From: Homoserinibacter sp. GY 40078
GTDB taxonomy: Bacteria > Actinomycetota > Actinomycetes > Actinomycetales > Microbacteriaceae
Assembly: GCF_008017545.1 (NCBI RefSeq)
Contig: NZ_VRTZ01000001.1
Span: forward strand, 372,001 to 436,000
Direction: 5' to 3'
DNA: 64,000 nucleotides
Shown here one piece after another: positions 34,344 to 43,221 of this stretch. The notes under the pieces were generated by a model. That model saw only the letters and a list, made by a program, of their open reading frames with translations. It ran no database searches and was not told where the DNA came from. Position numbers and translations under genes: made by a program. Position 1 is the first letter of the stretch, and each line of letters opens with the position of its first letter.

Positions 34344-35630
34344 GTGAAGATCCTCGTCCTCGGATCCGGTGCCCGTGAGCACGCCATCGTCGAAGCACTC
34401 CTGGCCGAGCACGCCGGGCACGAGATCACCGCCGCACCGGGCAACGCCGGCATCGCCGCGCAGGTCGAGACGGTGAGCCTCGACCCGTCCAACGGTCGCA
34501 TCGTCGCCGACTACGCGACCGACAACGGCATCGAGCTCGTCGTCATCGGGCCCGAGGCCCCGCTCGTGGCGGGCGTCGCCGATGTGGTGCGCGCGGCGGG
34601 AATACCCGTCTTCGGCCCAGGCAAGTCGGCCGCCGCGATCGAAGGCTCGAAGGCGTTCGCGAAGCGGATCATGGACACCGCCGGCGTCCCCACCGGCCGC
34701 GCCATCCGCGCCACCACCCTCGACGAGCTCGTCGCCGCCCTCGACGACCTGGGCGCCCCGCACGTGGTCAAGGCCGACGGCCTCGCCGCCGGCAAGGGCG
34801 TGCTCGTAACCGAGGATCGCGACGCGGCCATCTCCCACGCCGAGTACTACCTGCAGTACGGCACGGTGCTCGTGGAGGAGTTCCTCACCGGGCAGGAGGT
34901 GTCGCTGTTCTTCCTCTCCGATGGCCGCGACGTCGTGCCCCTCAGCCCCGCGCAGGACTACAAGCGCGCCTACGACGGCGACCAGGGCCCGAACACGGGC
35001 GGCATGGGCGCATACTCCCCCCTGCCCTGGCTCAGTGCGCGGTGGGGTTCGGAGGCCGCCTTCGTCGACGAGGTCCTCGACACGATCGCGCTCCCCACCG
35101 TCCGTACTCTCGAAGCAGAGGGCACCCCGTTCATCGGACTGCTCTATTGCGGCCTCATCGTCGCCGACGAGGGGCAGCCGGGCGATTCCGCGGTTCGAGT
35201 CATCGAGTTCAACGCCCGCTTCGGCGACCCTGAGACCCAGGTCGTGCTGCCGCGCCTCACGACCCCGCTCTCTGAGCTCCTCCTCGCCGCGGCGACCGGT
35301 GGGCTCGGCCGGCTCCCCTACCCCACGTTCTCCGACGAGTCAGCGGTCGTCGTGGTGCTCGCCAGCGAGGGCTACCCCGAGAACCCCGCGACCGGTCGCG
35401 AGATCACCGGGCTCGACGAGGCGGCGAGCGTGCCCGGCGTCACGATCGCGCACGCATCCACCGCGGTGTCCGAGGGCCGCTACCTCGCCACCGGCGGCCG
35501 CGTGCTCGGCGTGGTCGCGCGCGGTGACGGCTTCGCATCCGCGCGGACGGCCGCGTACGACGCGCTCGCGAAGATCGGCCTCGAGGGCGGACACTTCCGC
35601 CACGACATCGCGGAGCGGGTCGTCCGATGA
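34344..35630 (+). CDS. purD: Phosphoribosylamine-glycine ligase
   Basis: Encodes 428 aa from the GTG at 34344. It catalyses the second purine step, ATP-dependent joining of glycine to phosphoribosylamine. It has the ATP-grasp layout: ILVLGSGAREHAI at the start, KADGLAAGKGVLV (about residue 145), GPNTGGMGAYSP and EFNARFGDPETQ near the metal site. It overlaps purC by 4 bp (ATGA). Confidence 0.96.
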   Translation: MKILVLGSGAREHAIVEALLAEHAGHEITAAPGNAGIAAQVETVSLDPSNGRIVADYATDNGIELVVIGPEAPLVAGVADVVRAAGIPVFGPGKSAAAIEGSKAFAKRIMDTAGVPTGRAIRATTLDELVAALDDLGAPHVVKADGLAAGKGVLVTEDRDAAISHAEYYLQYGTVLVEEFLTGQEVSLFFLSDGRDVVPLSPAQDYKRAYDGDQGPNTGGMGAYSPLPWLSARWGSEAAFVDEVLDTIALPTVRTLEAEGTPFIGLLYCGLIVADEGQPGDSAVRVIEFNARFGDPETQVVLPRLTTPLSELLLAAATGGLGRLPYPTFSDESAVVVVLASEGYPENPATGREITGLDEAASVPGVTIAHASTAVSEGRYLATGGRVLGVVARGDGFASARTAAYDALAKIGLEGGHFRHDIAERVVR

Positions 35631-36535
35631 CCCCGCCGATCGGATCCGCCGATCCGCGCCTCGAAGCGGCCGGATGGCGCCACGAGTACTCGGGCAAGGT
35701 GCGCGACCTGTACCTCTCGGATGATGAACCCGGGCGCGCGCTCGTCGTCGCATCCGACCGTGTCAGCGCCTTCGACCACGTGCTCGATCCCGGCATCCCG
35801 GGCAAGGGTGCTCTGCTCACGCGGCTCAGCCTCTGGTGGTTCGCCCAGTTGGCCGGCGTGCCGAACCACCTCGTCGAGCCGACGCGTGGTGGGCTCGGCG
35901 CCCTCGCCGCGCCGCTGCCGGACGACATCGCCGAACGCGCAATGCTCGTGAAGCGGCTCGACATGTTCCCCATCGAGTGCGTCGTGCGCGGATACCTCGT
36001 GGGGTCTGGCTGGGCCGAGTACCAGGCCGCTCAGACTGTGTGCGGCATCCCGCTCCCCGCCGGGCTCGGGAACGGCGACCGGCTCCCGGACCCGATCTAC
36101 ACGCCCGCCTACAAGGCGCCGATGGGCGAGCACGACGAGAACATCACGTTCGAGCGCACCGTCGAGCTCGTCGGCGAGGCGGATGCGGCGGCCCTGCGCA
36201 CGATGAGCCTCGCCGTGTTCGACACGGCGTCCGTGATCGCGGAGTCGCGCGGCGTGATCCTCGCCGACACGAAGTTCGAGTTCGGGCGCGACCCGGAGTC
36301 CGGGGAGATCACCCTCGCCGACGAGGTGCTCACCTCCGACTCGAGCCGCTACTGGGACGCTTCGCTCTATGCCGCCGGCGGCGCCGACCGCCTCGACAGC
36401 TTCGACAAGCAGATCGTGCGCAACTGGCTCTCCGCCAACTGGGACGGATCAGGCATCCCGCCCACCCTGCCCGTCGAAATCGTCGAGCGCACCGCCGCAC
36501 GCTACCGCGAACTGCTCACACGCCTCACCGCGTGA
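35627..36535 (+). CDS. purC: Phosphoribosylaminoimidazole-succinocarboxamide synthase
   Basis: Encodes 302 aa. SAICAR synthetase joins aspartate to CAIR. Motifs: YSGKVRDLYLSDD at the nucleotide site, VASDRVSAFD, ECVVRGYLVGSGW, EHDENITFE and LADTKFEFG. Its start overlaps purD. The length fits the longer, yeast-like SAICAR synthetases common in actinobacteria. Confidence 0.95.
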   Translation: MTPPIGSADPRLEAAGWRHEYSGKVRDLYLSDDEPGRALVVASDRVSAFDHVLDPGIPGKGALLTRLSLWWFAQLAGVPNHLVEPTRGGLGALAAPLPDDIAERAMLVKRLDMFPIECVVRGYLVGSGWAEYQAAQTVCGIPLPAGLGNGDRLPDPIYTPAYKAPMGEHDENITFERTVELVGEADAAALRTMSLAVFDTASVIAESRGVILADTKFEFGRDPESGEITLADEVLTSDSSRYWDASLYAAGGADRLDSFDKQIVRNWLSANWDGSGIPPTLPVEIVERTAARYRELLTRLTA

Positions 36536-36570
36536 GCCGCCAAGGGTAGACAGACGCTTACACTCGCACC

Positions 36571-37347
36571 GTGAACGACCCCCTGCATCCGCGGATGCTG
36601 CGCGCCAGCCGGGCGTTCCTCGTGCTGCACGGCCCCCGGATCCTCGCGCAGAAGCGCCGCCTCGACCGCGAGGTGGAGCGCATGCCCGACGCCGAGCTGC
36701 CATGGGAGGGCGCGATCGAGGGCACGGATCCGCTGCGGCTGCTCGTTATCGGCGACTCGACCGCCGCGGGCACGGGAGCGGCCACCCAGGACGAAGCGCT
36801 CGTCGGATCACTCGCCCAAGAGCTTCACGCCCGCACGGGACGTGGGATCCTCTGGCGAGCCGTGGCCGAGAACGGCGCCGACACCGGGGAGTTCCTCGAG
36901 CGGCACCTCACCGACGCGCTCGCCCGACCCGCCGACTTCGTGTTCGTCAGCCTCGGCGCCAACGACGCGATCCACGCCCGCTCGGCGCGCGCGTTCGCCC
37001 GCGACCTGCGCACCCTGCTCGAGACCCTCAGCGACCGGCACCCGCACGCGCGCATCCTCGTCTCGAACCTGCCGATCTTCACCCGATTCGAGCTGTTGCC
37101 CGAACCCCTCCGCGGCACGCTGTACCGCCACTCGCGCAACCTCGAACGCGCCGCGGCGCTCGTCGTGGCGCGCGACCCGCGCTGGATGATCACCGAGCAG
37201 CTACCACCGCCGTACGGCCCCGAGTTCTTTGCACGTGATCGGTTCCACCCCTCGGCATCCGGATACGCGGATTGGGCCCGCTGGGCGATCGACGACGCCT
37301 GGCCGCGCGGCCTCGACGAGCTCGCGGATCCGGGGCGATCCAGCTGA
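36571..37347 (+). CDS. SGNH/GDSL-family hydrolase
   Basis: Encodes 258 aa from the GTG at 36571; TACACT at 36559-36564 gives a likely leaderless start. Block I is VIGDSTAAGTGA (nucleophile Ser, about residue 56), block III is SLGANDAIH, and block V is DRFHPSASGYADWA (Asp and His). There is no signal peptide, so it is probably a cytoplasmic esterase of unknown substrate. It lies between purC and purS but has no evident link to purines. Confidence 0.87.
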   Translation: MNDPLHPRMLRASRAFLVLHGPRILAQKRRLDREVERMPDAELPWEGAIEGTDPLRLLVIGDSTAAGTGAATQDEALVGSLAQELHARTGRGILWRAVAENGADTGEFLERHLTDALARPADFVFVSLGANDAIHARSARAFARDLRTLLETLSDRHPHARILVSNLPIFTRFELLPEPLRGTLYRHSRNLERAAALVVARDPRWMITEQLPPPYGPEFFARDRFHPSASGYADWARWAIDDAWPRGLDELADPGRSS

Positions 37348-37976
37348 GCACGGCACCCGCGACCGTCGACCTCGACGAACTCGCCCGGCGAGTGCGCGAG
37401 CGGGCGTCGGATGGCCAGCGGGTCGTGGTGGGGATCGCGGGGGAACCGGGTGCCGGCAAGTCCACCCTCGCCGCCGAGCTCGCCGCGATCCTCGGGTCGG
37501 AGTCCGTCGTGCTCCCGATGGACGGATTCCACCTCCCCCAGCGCCGGCTCGTCGAGCTGGGGCGTCGTGACCGGATGGGCGCCCCCGACACCTTCGACGT
37601 GGCCGCGTTCGTGCGCGTGCTCGGCGCCATCCGAGACGACAGCGACGAGGTGGCGGCGCCGTCCTTCGACCGCGACATCGAGGAGCCCGTGCCCGCCGCG
37701 ATCCGCATCACCCCCGCACACAGGATCGTGGTCGTCGAGGGCAACTACCTGCTCCACGACCGCGACGGCTGGGAGCAGGCGCGAGCGCTGCTGGATCTCG
37801 TCGCGTTCGTGCGGCTCGACCCACGCATCCGCCTCGAGCGCCTCATCGCGCGGCACGTCGCGCACGGCAAGACGCCCGACGCGGCCCGCGCCTGGGCGAC
37901 CGGGCCCGACGAGACCAACGCCGCACTCATCCGCGCGGGCGCCGACCGCGCCGACCTGGTGCTGGCCGTAGACTGA
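37344..37976 (+). CDS. P-loop nucleoside/nucleotide kinase-like protein
   Basis: Encodes about 210 aa. It has Walker A GEPGAGKST, followed by LPMDGFHLPQRRL, as in the uridine kinase/pantothenate kinase group, and a late VEGNYLL strand. The start is uncertain: a CTG at 37344 overlapping the previous stop keeps the expected N-terminal helix, a GTG at 37392 would shorten it, and a TTG at 37272 would lengthen it. The substrate is unknown. The purS -10 box (TAGACT, 37969-37974) lies inside its last codons. Confidence 0.75.
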   Translation: MSTAPATVDLDELARRVRERASDGQRVVVGIAGEPGAGKSTLAAELAAILGSESVVLPMDGFHLPQRRLVELGRRDRMGAPDTFDVAAFVRVLGAIRDDSDEVAAPSFDRDIEEPVPAAIRITPAHRIVVVEGNYLLHDRDGWEQARALLDLVAFVRLDPRIRLERLIARHVAHGKTPDAARAWATGPDETNAALIRAGADRADLVLAVD

Positions 37977-38013
37977 AGGCGTTCCCCGCCCCTCGAACTC
38001 CGGGAGTCGATCC

Positions 38014-38259
38014 GTGCCCACCATCGTCGTCGAGGTCATGCCGAAGCCCGAGCTGCTCGACCCCGCAGGCAAGGCGACCGCGGGCGCTCTCGCCAAGCAG
38101 GGACACAGCGCCTTCAGCGCCGTGCGCATCGGCAAGCGCTTCGAGTTGACGGTCGAGGGCGAGGTCACGGATGCCGTGCTCGCCGAAGCGCAGCGCCTCG
38201 CCGAAGAGTTCCTCTCGAACCAGGTCATCGAAGACGTCGTCGCGGTCAAGGTCGCCTGA
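38014..38259 (+). CDS. purS: FGAM synthase subunit PurS
   Basis: Encodes 81 aa from the GTG at 38014, with GGGAG upstream. The small PurS subunit bridges PurL and PurQ in the FGAM synthase complex. [18 protein letters not shown] and the ending EDVVAVKVA are typical. The stop overlaps the purQ start by one base. Confidence 0.93.
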   Translation: MPTIVVEVMPKPELLDPAGKATAGALAKQGHSAFSAVRIGKRFELTVEGEVTDAVLAEAQRLAEEFLSNQVIEDVVAVKVA

Positions 38260-38963
38260 TGCCTGCACGGATCGGCGTCGTCACCTTCCCCGGATCGCTC
38301 GACGATCGCGACGCGCAGCGCGCTGTCCGCCTCGGCGGGGGTGAGCCGGTTGCTCTCTGGCACGGCGACCACGATCTGCAGGGCGTCGACGCGATCGTGC
38401 TGCCCGGCGGGTTCAGCTACGGCGACTACCTGCGCTGCGGGGCGATCGCCGCGCACTCGCCGATCATGTCCGAAGTGATCGACGCCGCGAACAAGGGCAT
38501 GCCGGTGCTCGGCATCTGCAACGGATTCCAGATCCTCGTCGAGTCGCAGCTGCTACCCGGTGGCCTCATCCGCAACGACCACGGCGACTTCGTGTGCCGC
38601 GACCAGCGCCTGCGTGTCGAGAACGCGTCGACCGCGTGGACCTCGGGCTTCACCGAGGGCGACGAAATCGTCATCCCCTTGAAGAACGGCGAGGGCGGAT
38701 ACATCGCCACCGAGGAGACCCTCGACCGGCTCGAAGGGGAGGGCCTCGTCGCGTTCCGCTACCTCGACGTGAACCCCAACGGCTCGCTGCGCGACATCGC
38801 GGGCCTCACGAATGAGCTTGGCAATGTGGTGGGCCTCATGCCGCATCCGGAGCACGCGACCGAGCCCGGGTTCGGACCCGATATGCCGGAGGCGATGCGC
38901 TCGGGCGTCGACGGCCTGACGTTCTTCCAGTCGGCCGTCGAGGCTGTGCTCGCCCGCGTCTGA
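38259..38963 (+). CDS. purQ: FGAM synthase glutaminase subunit PurQ
   Basis: Encodes 234 aa. A class I glutamine amidotransferase that supplies ammonia to PurL. The nucleophile Cys is in [10 protein letters not shown] (about residue 87); the His-Glu pair is in [25 protein letters not shown] starts the protein. It is translationally coupled to purS (TGATG). Its catalytic partner purL lies about 4.3 kb further on. Confidence 0.96.
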   Translation: MPARIGVVTFPGSLDDRDAQRAVRLGGGEPVALWHGDHDLQGVDAIVLPGGFSYGDYLRCGAIAAHSPIMSEVIDAANKGMPVLGICNGFQILVESQLLPGGLIRNDHGDFVCRDQRLRVENASTAWTSGFTEGDEIVIPLKNGEGGYIATEETLDRLEGEGLVAFRYLDVNPNGSLRDIAGLTNELGNVVGLMPHPEHATEPGFGPDMPEAMRSGVDGLTFFQSAVEAVLARV

Positions 38964-39020
38964 CCCGCCCCGTCCCACGCCGCCCCACCCCTCGCGACGT
39001 TTGCGTCGCTCTCTCGGCTC

Positions 39021-39086
39021 CGTGAGAGTACGCACTTCTGCGTACCGTCACCCGTGAGAGCACGCAAAAGTGCGTACTCTCACGGG
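39021..39086. repeat. Family B double-hairpin element, copy B2
   Basis: CCGTGAGAGTACGCACTTCTGCGTAC (39021-39046) and, inverted, its near-complement at 39061-39086. Each half also folds on itself. It lies between converging purQ and the MFS gene, the same setting as B1. Confidence 0.83.
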
Positions 39087-39137
39087 GACACGAGGGGGCG
39101 CTCGGCGGAGGGGCGCCTCAGCCGAGTTCCGCCGGCG

Positions 39138-40628
39138 TCAGCCGAGGTGCACGGGCTCTGCCGCCGGATCCTGGTGCGCGTTCGCGAGCGAGAGGCCCTG
39201 GCCCTTGCGCCGGAACACCAGCACCGACACCACGGCACCGAGCGCGAAGAACCCGGCGCCCCACCAGTACGCGGTCGCGTAGCTGTGGATCGCCGCATCC
39301 CCGGCGACCTCTGCCGTCACGGGGGCGTGGGCGGCGATGTAGTCCGCCGCCGCGGTCGCCGCGAGCGTGTTGAGCAGGGCCGTGCCGATCGAACCGCCGA
39401 CCTGCTGGCTCGTGTTCACGAGCGCGGATGCGACACCCGCGAAGGTGCGGTCGACCCCGAGAGTCGCCGTCTGCATCGAGGCGGGCATGATCGTGCCCAT
39501 CGCCGTGCCGAGCACCATGAGCGGCACCAGGATGTCGGGTGCGTACGTGCTGCCCGCGTCGAGGCGGGTCAGCAGGATCATCCCCACGACGCCGAGAGTC
39601 ATGCCGGTGGGCACCATGACCTTCGGGCCGAAGCGCGGCACCAGCAGGTTGGTGCCGAGCTGCGCGGCAAGCACGAGCATTCCGATCATCGGCAGGAACG
39701 CGAGCCCGGTCTGGATCGGCGAGTAGCCCAGCGTGACCTGCATGAAGTAGGTCACGAACAGGAAGATGCCGAACATCCCCGCGCCCGCGATGAGCACCGA
39801 GCTGTAGGCGGCCGCGCGGTTGCGGTCGAGCACGATCGACAGCGGCAGGAGGGGATGCGAGGCGCGGCGCTGCCACAGCACGAATCCGGCGAGGAGCACC
39901 ACGGCCGCGGCGAGCACGCCCCACGTGAGCGGGGAGTCCCAGCCTTCCGTCTCGGCGTTCGAGAAGCCGTAGACGATGCCGAAGAGCGCGCCCGACACGA
40001 GGACCGTGCCCGGCAGGTCGAGCTTCGGGCGCGGCCCGATCCGCTCGACCGAGGGCACGAAGAGGAGCGCACCGACGAACGCCACCACCGCGATGAAGAC
40101 GTTGATGTAGAGGTTCCAGCGCCAGTCGAGCGACTCCGTGAGGAAGCCACCGAGGAGAAGACCGACGGCACCGCCGGCTCCGGCGATCGCGCCGAACACA
40201 CCGAACGCGCGAGCGCGCTCCCGCGGGATGACGAAGGTCGTCGTGAGGACGGCGAGCGCGGTCGGGGCCAGCAGCGCGCCGAAGGCACCCTGCAGCGCCC
40301 GGGCGGCGATGAGCAGCTCGAAGGAGTTCGCCGCGCCGCCGAGTGCGGATGCCGCGGCGAAGCCGACGAGACCGATGAGGAAGGTGAGCTTGCGCCCGAT
40401 GAGGTCGGAGAGGCGTCCGCCGAGCAGCAGCAGGCTGCCGAAGGCGAGGGAGTAGGCGGTGATCACCCATTGGCGGTTGCCGTCGGAGAAGCCGAGGTCG
40501 GCTTGGGCGGCGGGGAGGGCGATGTTCACGACGGTCGCGTCGAGAACGACCATGAGCTGGGCGAGTCCGACGACCACGAGCGTGATCCATCGGCGCCGGC
40601 CGCTCGTCGGGGCAGAGATTTCAGGCAT
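39138..40628 (-). CDS. MFS drug transporter, DHA2 type
   Basis: Encodes 496 aa from the ATG at 40628. About 14 membrane helices; LDATVVNIALPAAQADLG in helix 1 and GGRLSDLIGRK in the helix 2-3 loop are DHA2 signatures. It is a proton-driven exporter of drugs or other toxic organics. It is divergent from a TetR repressor with a shared operator. The frame continues upstream through the tetR antisense strand but is not coding there. Confidence 0.9.
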   Translation of the reverse strand: MPEISAPTSGRRRWITLVVVGLAQLMVVLDATVVNIALPAAQADLGFSDGNRQWVITAYSLAFGSLLLLGGRLSDLIGRKLTFLIGLVGFAAASALGGAANSFELLIAARALQGAFGALLAPTALAVLTTTFVIPRERARAFGVFGAIAGAGGAVGLLLGGFLTESLDWRWNLYINVFIAVVAFVGALLFVPSVERIGPRPKLDLPGTVLVSGALFGIVYGFSNAETEGWDSPLTWGVLAAAVVLLAGFVLWQRRASHPLLPLSIVLDRNRAAAYSSVLIAGAGMFGIFLFVTYFMQVTLGYSPIQTGLAFLPMIGMLVLAAQLGTNLLVPRFGPKVMVPTGMTLGVVGMILLTRLDAGSTYAPDILVPLMVLGTAMGTIMPASMQTATLGVDRTFAGVASALVNTSQQVGGSIGTALLNTLAATAAADYIAAHAPVTAEVAGDAAIHSYATAYWWGAGFFALGAVVSVLVFRRKGQGLSLANAHQDPAAEPVHLG

Positions 40629-40643
40629 GACGAGCACTATATA

Positions 40644-40661
40644 CGGAACTCGTGAGTTTCG
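40644..40661. promoter_or_regulatory. Candidate TetR operator
   Basis: CGGAACTC (40644-40651) and GAGTTTCG (40654-40661) form an inverted repeat with one mismatch, between the MFS and tetR starts. It overlaps a TATATA -10 candidate for the MFS gene. Confidence 0.5.
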
Positions 40662-40721
40662 GATATCATGGGTACCGGAATTAATCGCTTGGTAATCTGC
40701 CGTGACGAAAGGGGGCCCGCG

Positions 40722-41342
40722 ATGGCGCAGGCCGACGTCGCAGAGCCGACGAAGCTGGGGCGCCGCCGCGACCCGGCGCGCGACGAGGTGATCCTCGAGG
40801 CGGCGCTCGACGAGCTCGTCGAGTCCGGCTACGAGGGGATGACGATCGACATGGTCGCCGCCCGCGCCAAGGCGGGGAAGGCGACGGTCTACCGACGCTG
40901 GCCCTCCAAGGCCGACCTCGTGATCGACGCCGTCGCGTGCATGAAGAGACGCAATCTCGATCCGGATGACCTTCCCGACACGGGAACGCTGCGCGGCGAC
41001 CTCATCGCCATGATCAAGCCGCCCACCATCCGCGACAGCGAGCGCAAGCTCGCGCTCATGGCGGGCATCGCGTCGATGCTCGTGCGCAATCCGGAACTCG
41101 CCGACACGGCGCGCGCCGCCCTCATCGAGCCGCGAGCCGCGATCAACCGCGTCCTGTTCCAACGCGCGATCGACCGGGGCGAGATCTCGTCCAGCGTCGA
41201 TATCGAGCAGCTCTCGATCATCGGCCCCGCGCTCGCCGCCTACCGCACGCTCGTGCTGCACCAGCCGGTCGACCGTGAGTTCCTGATCGCCAACATCGAC
41301 CAGGTGATCCTCCCTGCCGCAGGCCTCGGCGTGCGGAGCTGA
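40722..41342 (+). CDS. TetR-family repressor
   Basis: Encodes 206 aa from the ATG at 40722 (GAAAGGGGG upstream). The N-terminal HTH is GMTIDMVAARAKAGKATVYR, and a TetR ligand-binding domain of helices follows. It is probably the repressor of the divergent MFS exporter and released by its drug substrates. Confidence 0.88.
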   Translation: MAQADVAEPTKLGRRRDPARDEVILEAALDELVESGYEGMTIDMVAARAKAGKATVYRRWPSKADLVIDAVACMKRRNLDPDDLPDTGTLRGDLIAMIKPPTIRDSERKLALMAGIASMLVRNPELADTARAALIEPRAAINRVLFQRAIDRGEISSSVDIEQLSIIGPALAAYRTLVLHQPVDREFLIANIDQVILPAAGLGVRS

Positions 41343-41376
41343 TCCGGAGCACAGCCCGGCTCGCCCGACCCGTCGG

Positions 41377-41958
41377 CTACTCGGGCGCGCCGCGCAACCA
41401 GTCGCGCAGAGGCTCGAGCGTCACCACGCCCTCCGAACCCATGAAGTGGCCGGCGCCCGGCACCACCTGCAGCTCGGCGTCGAGACCGCGCACGACGGGC
41501 TCGGTGAGCTCGATCGGCACCTCGGGGTCGGCATCCGAGCGCATCACAAGACGGCGGTCGATGCGCGCCGCGAGCGAGCCGAGCGCCGGAACCCCGCGGG
41601 CGAACGGATCGAGTTCGGGATAGATCGGCACCGGTTCGACGAACGACGCGACGAGCGCGAGGGCGCCGAGCCGCGCATCCGGCCGATCTGCGAAGACGCG
41701 ACCCAGCGCGCGGATCGCCGTGATCGTGCCGAGGCTGTGCCCGACGACCGCCGTTCCCCCGTCGACGTCGCCGATCGCGTCGGCGGCCGCCGCGGTCCAC
41801 GCCTCGGCATCCGGCGCATCCGAATCGGGAAGCGCGGGCACCGAGGTGACCACCCCGTCCGCGGCGAGCTCGTCGCCCAGCCAGCCGAACCAGTGGCTCG
41901 CGGGGGAGGCCGTGTACCCGTGCAGAATCACCAGTCGGCGGATCGGGCGCATGCTCAT
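41377..41958 (-). CDS. RBBP9/YdeN-type alpha/beta hydrolase
   Basis: Encodes 193 aa from the ATG at 41958 (or 41952). LVILHGYTASPASHWFGWL starts the fold, the nucleophile Ser is in VVGHSLGT (about residue 75), and the His is in GAGHFMGSEG near the C-terminus. It is a small serine hydrolase of unknown substrate. It lies between tetR and mscS with no operon link. Confidence 0.82.
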   Translation of the reverse strand: MSMRPIRRLVILHGYTASPASHWFGWLGDELAADGVVTSVPALPDSDAPDAEAWTAAAADAIGDVDGGTAVVGHSLGTITAIRALGRVFADRPDARLGALALVASFVEPVPIYPELDPFARGVPALGSLAARIDRRLVMRSDADPEVPIELTEPVVRGLDAELQVVPGAGHFMGSEGVVTLEPLRDWLRGAPE

Positions 41959-42014
41959 GACGGAATTCTGGATCGACCGTGCGCGCGCGACCATGCCGAG
42001 ACGGTCACGCGTCG

Positions 42015-43085
42015 TCAGTTCTCGGCCAGATCCTCGATCATCGCCACGCGCGTGCGCGGCACGGCGAGCGGCGAGACCGACTGCGCCCAGATGACCATCT
42101 CCTCGCGCACGGCGCACTGCAGCTTCCAGAGCGTGCCGGAGTCGACCGCGGTGACCAGCAGACGCACCTGCACGACCCCGCCTCGCGCATCCGTGATCTC
42201 GACGGCCGAGGCGCGACCATCCCACTCGGGGCGCTCGGCGACGAACGCGGTGAAGTGCTCACGGAGGCCGTCGAGCGGAACCGTCCAGTCCAGATCGAGG
42301 AACACGGTGCCGGTGATCGCGCTCGAGTTGCGGGTCCAGTTGGTGAACGGCGTCGTCGTGAAGTACGTCGACGGCAGCACGAGGCGGCGGTCGTCCCAGA
42401 TGCGCACAACCACATAGCTGAGGGTCATCTCCTCGATGCGACCCCACTCGTTCTCGACGACCACCACGTCATCGACGCGGATCGCATCCGAGAACGCGAG
42501 CTGGATGCCCGCGAACACATTCGCGAGCGTGGACTGCGCCGCGAGACCGGCGATGACGCTCACGAGACCGGCGGAGGCGAGCACACTGGCGCCGAGGGCC
42601 TGCACCCCGGGGAAGGTCAGCAGGATCGCACCCGCCGCGAGGATCACGAGCACGACGGACGCGAGTCGGTGCAGGATGTCGAGCTGCGTGCGGATGCGAC
42701 GGGCGATCCGGTTGTCGACCACGTCGACCGGGTAGCGGGCTCGCACCGCATCCACCGCGAACCCGATGATGCCGGCGATCAGCCACGCGATCGCAACGAT
42801 CACGAGGATCAACGCGATGTGGTCGATGGCATCCTCCCACTTCCGCTCGGGGAGAGTGACCGCGATCGCGACCCACAGACCGATCACCGAGATCAGCGTC
42901 AGCACCGGCCGCACGATGCGCCCGACGCGGGTCTGATCCCATCCGCGACGGCGCGACAGCACCCGCATCACGCCCCGCACCACGACGGCGGCGAGCACGG
43001 CAGCGGCCACCGCCAGCACCACGGCCACCGCGAAGGCGGGCCAGGATCGCACGGCAGGAAGGTCGAGCAGGATGTCGGGTTCCAT
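42015..43085 (-). CDS. MscS-family mechanosensitive channel
   Basis: Encodes 356 aa from the ATG at 43085 (43103 possible). Four to five membrane helices; the pore helix region is [23 protein letters not shown], followed by the beta domain with [20 protein letters not shown]. It would open on membrane tension and release solutes on osmotic downshift. The length fits mid-sized MscS homologues. Confidence 0.9.
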   Translation of the reverse strand: MEPDILLDLPAVRSWPAFAVAVVLAVAAAVLAAVVVRGVMRVLSRRRGWDQTRVGRIVRPVLTLISVIGLWVAIAVTLPERKWEDAIDHIALILVIVAIAWLIAGIIGFAVDAVRARYPVDVVDNRIARRIRTQLDILHRLASVVLVILAAGAILLTFPGVQALGASVLASAGLVSVIAGLAAQSTLANVFAGIQLAFSDAIRVDDVVVVENEWGRIEEMTLSYVVVRIWDDRRLVLPSTYFTTTPFTNWTRNSSAITGTVFLDLDWTVPLDGLREHFTAFVAERPEWDGRASAVEITDARGGVVQVRLLVTAVDSGTLWKLQCAVREEMVIWAQSVSPLAVPRTRVAMIEDLAEN

Positions 43086-43174
43086 CGATCCAGGCTTGCG
43101 CACCCGAGCCGGATGCGCAAAGCCGGAAGCCTGCGCAGGCGCACCAGGCGAGCGGATGTGGCGGGTCGCGCCGG

Positions 43175-43180
43175 TAGGAT
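43175..43180 (+). promoter_or_regulatory. Candidate purL -10 box
   Basis: TAGGAT lies 42 bases before the purL GTG, with GAGGAG at 43207-43212 as the ribosome site, so purL has its own promoter apart from purSQ. Confidence 0.4.
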
Positions 43181-43221
43181 GGTGGCGAATCAGCTCGCCC
43201 CGTCATGAGGAGCAATCCCCC

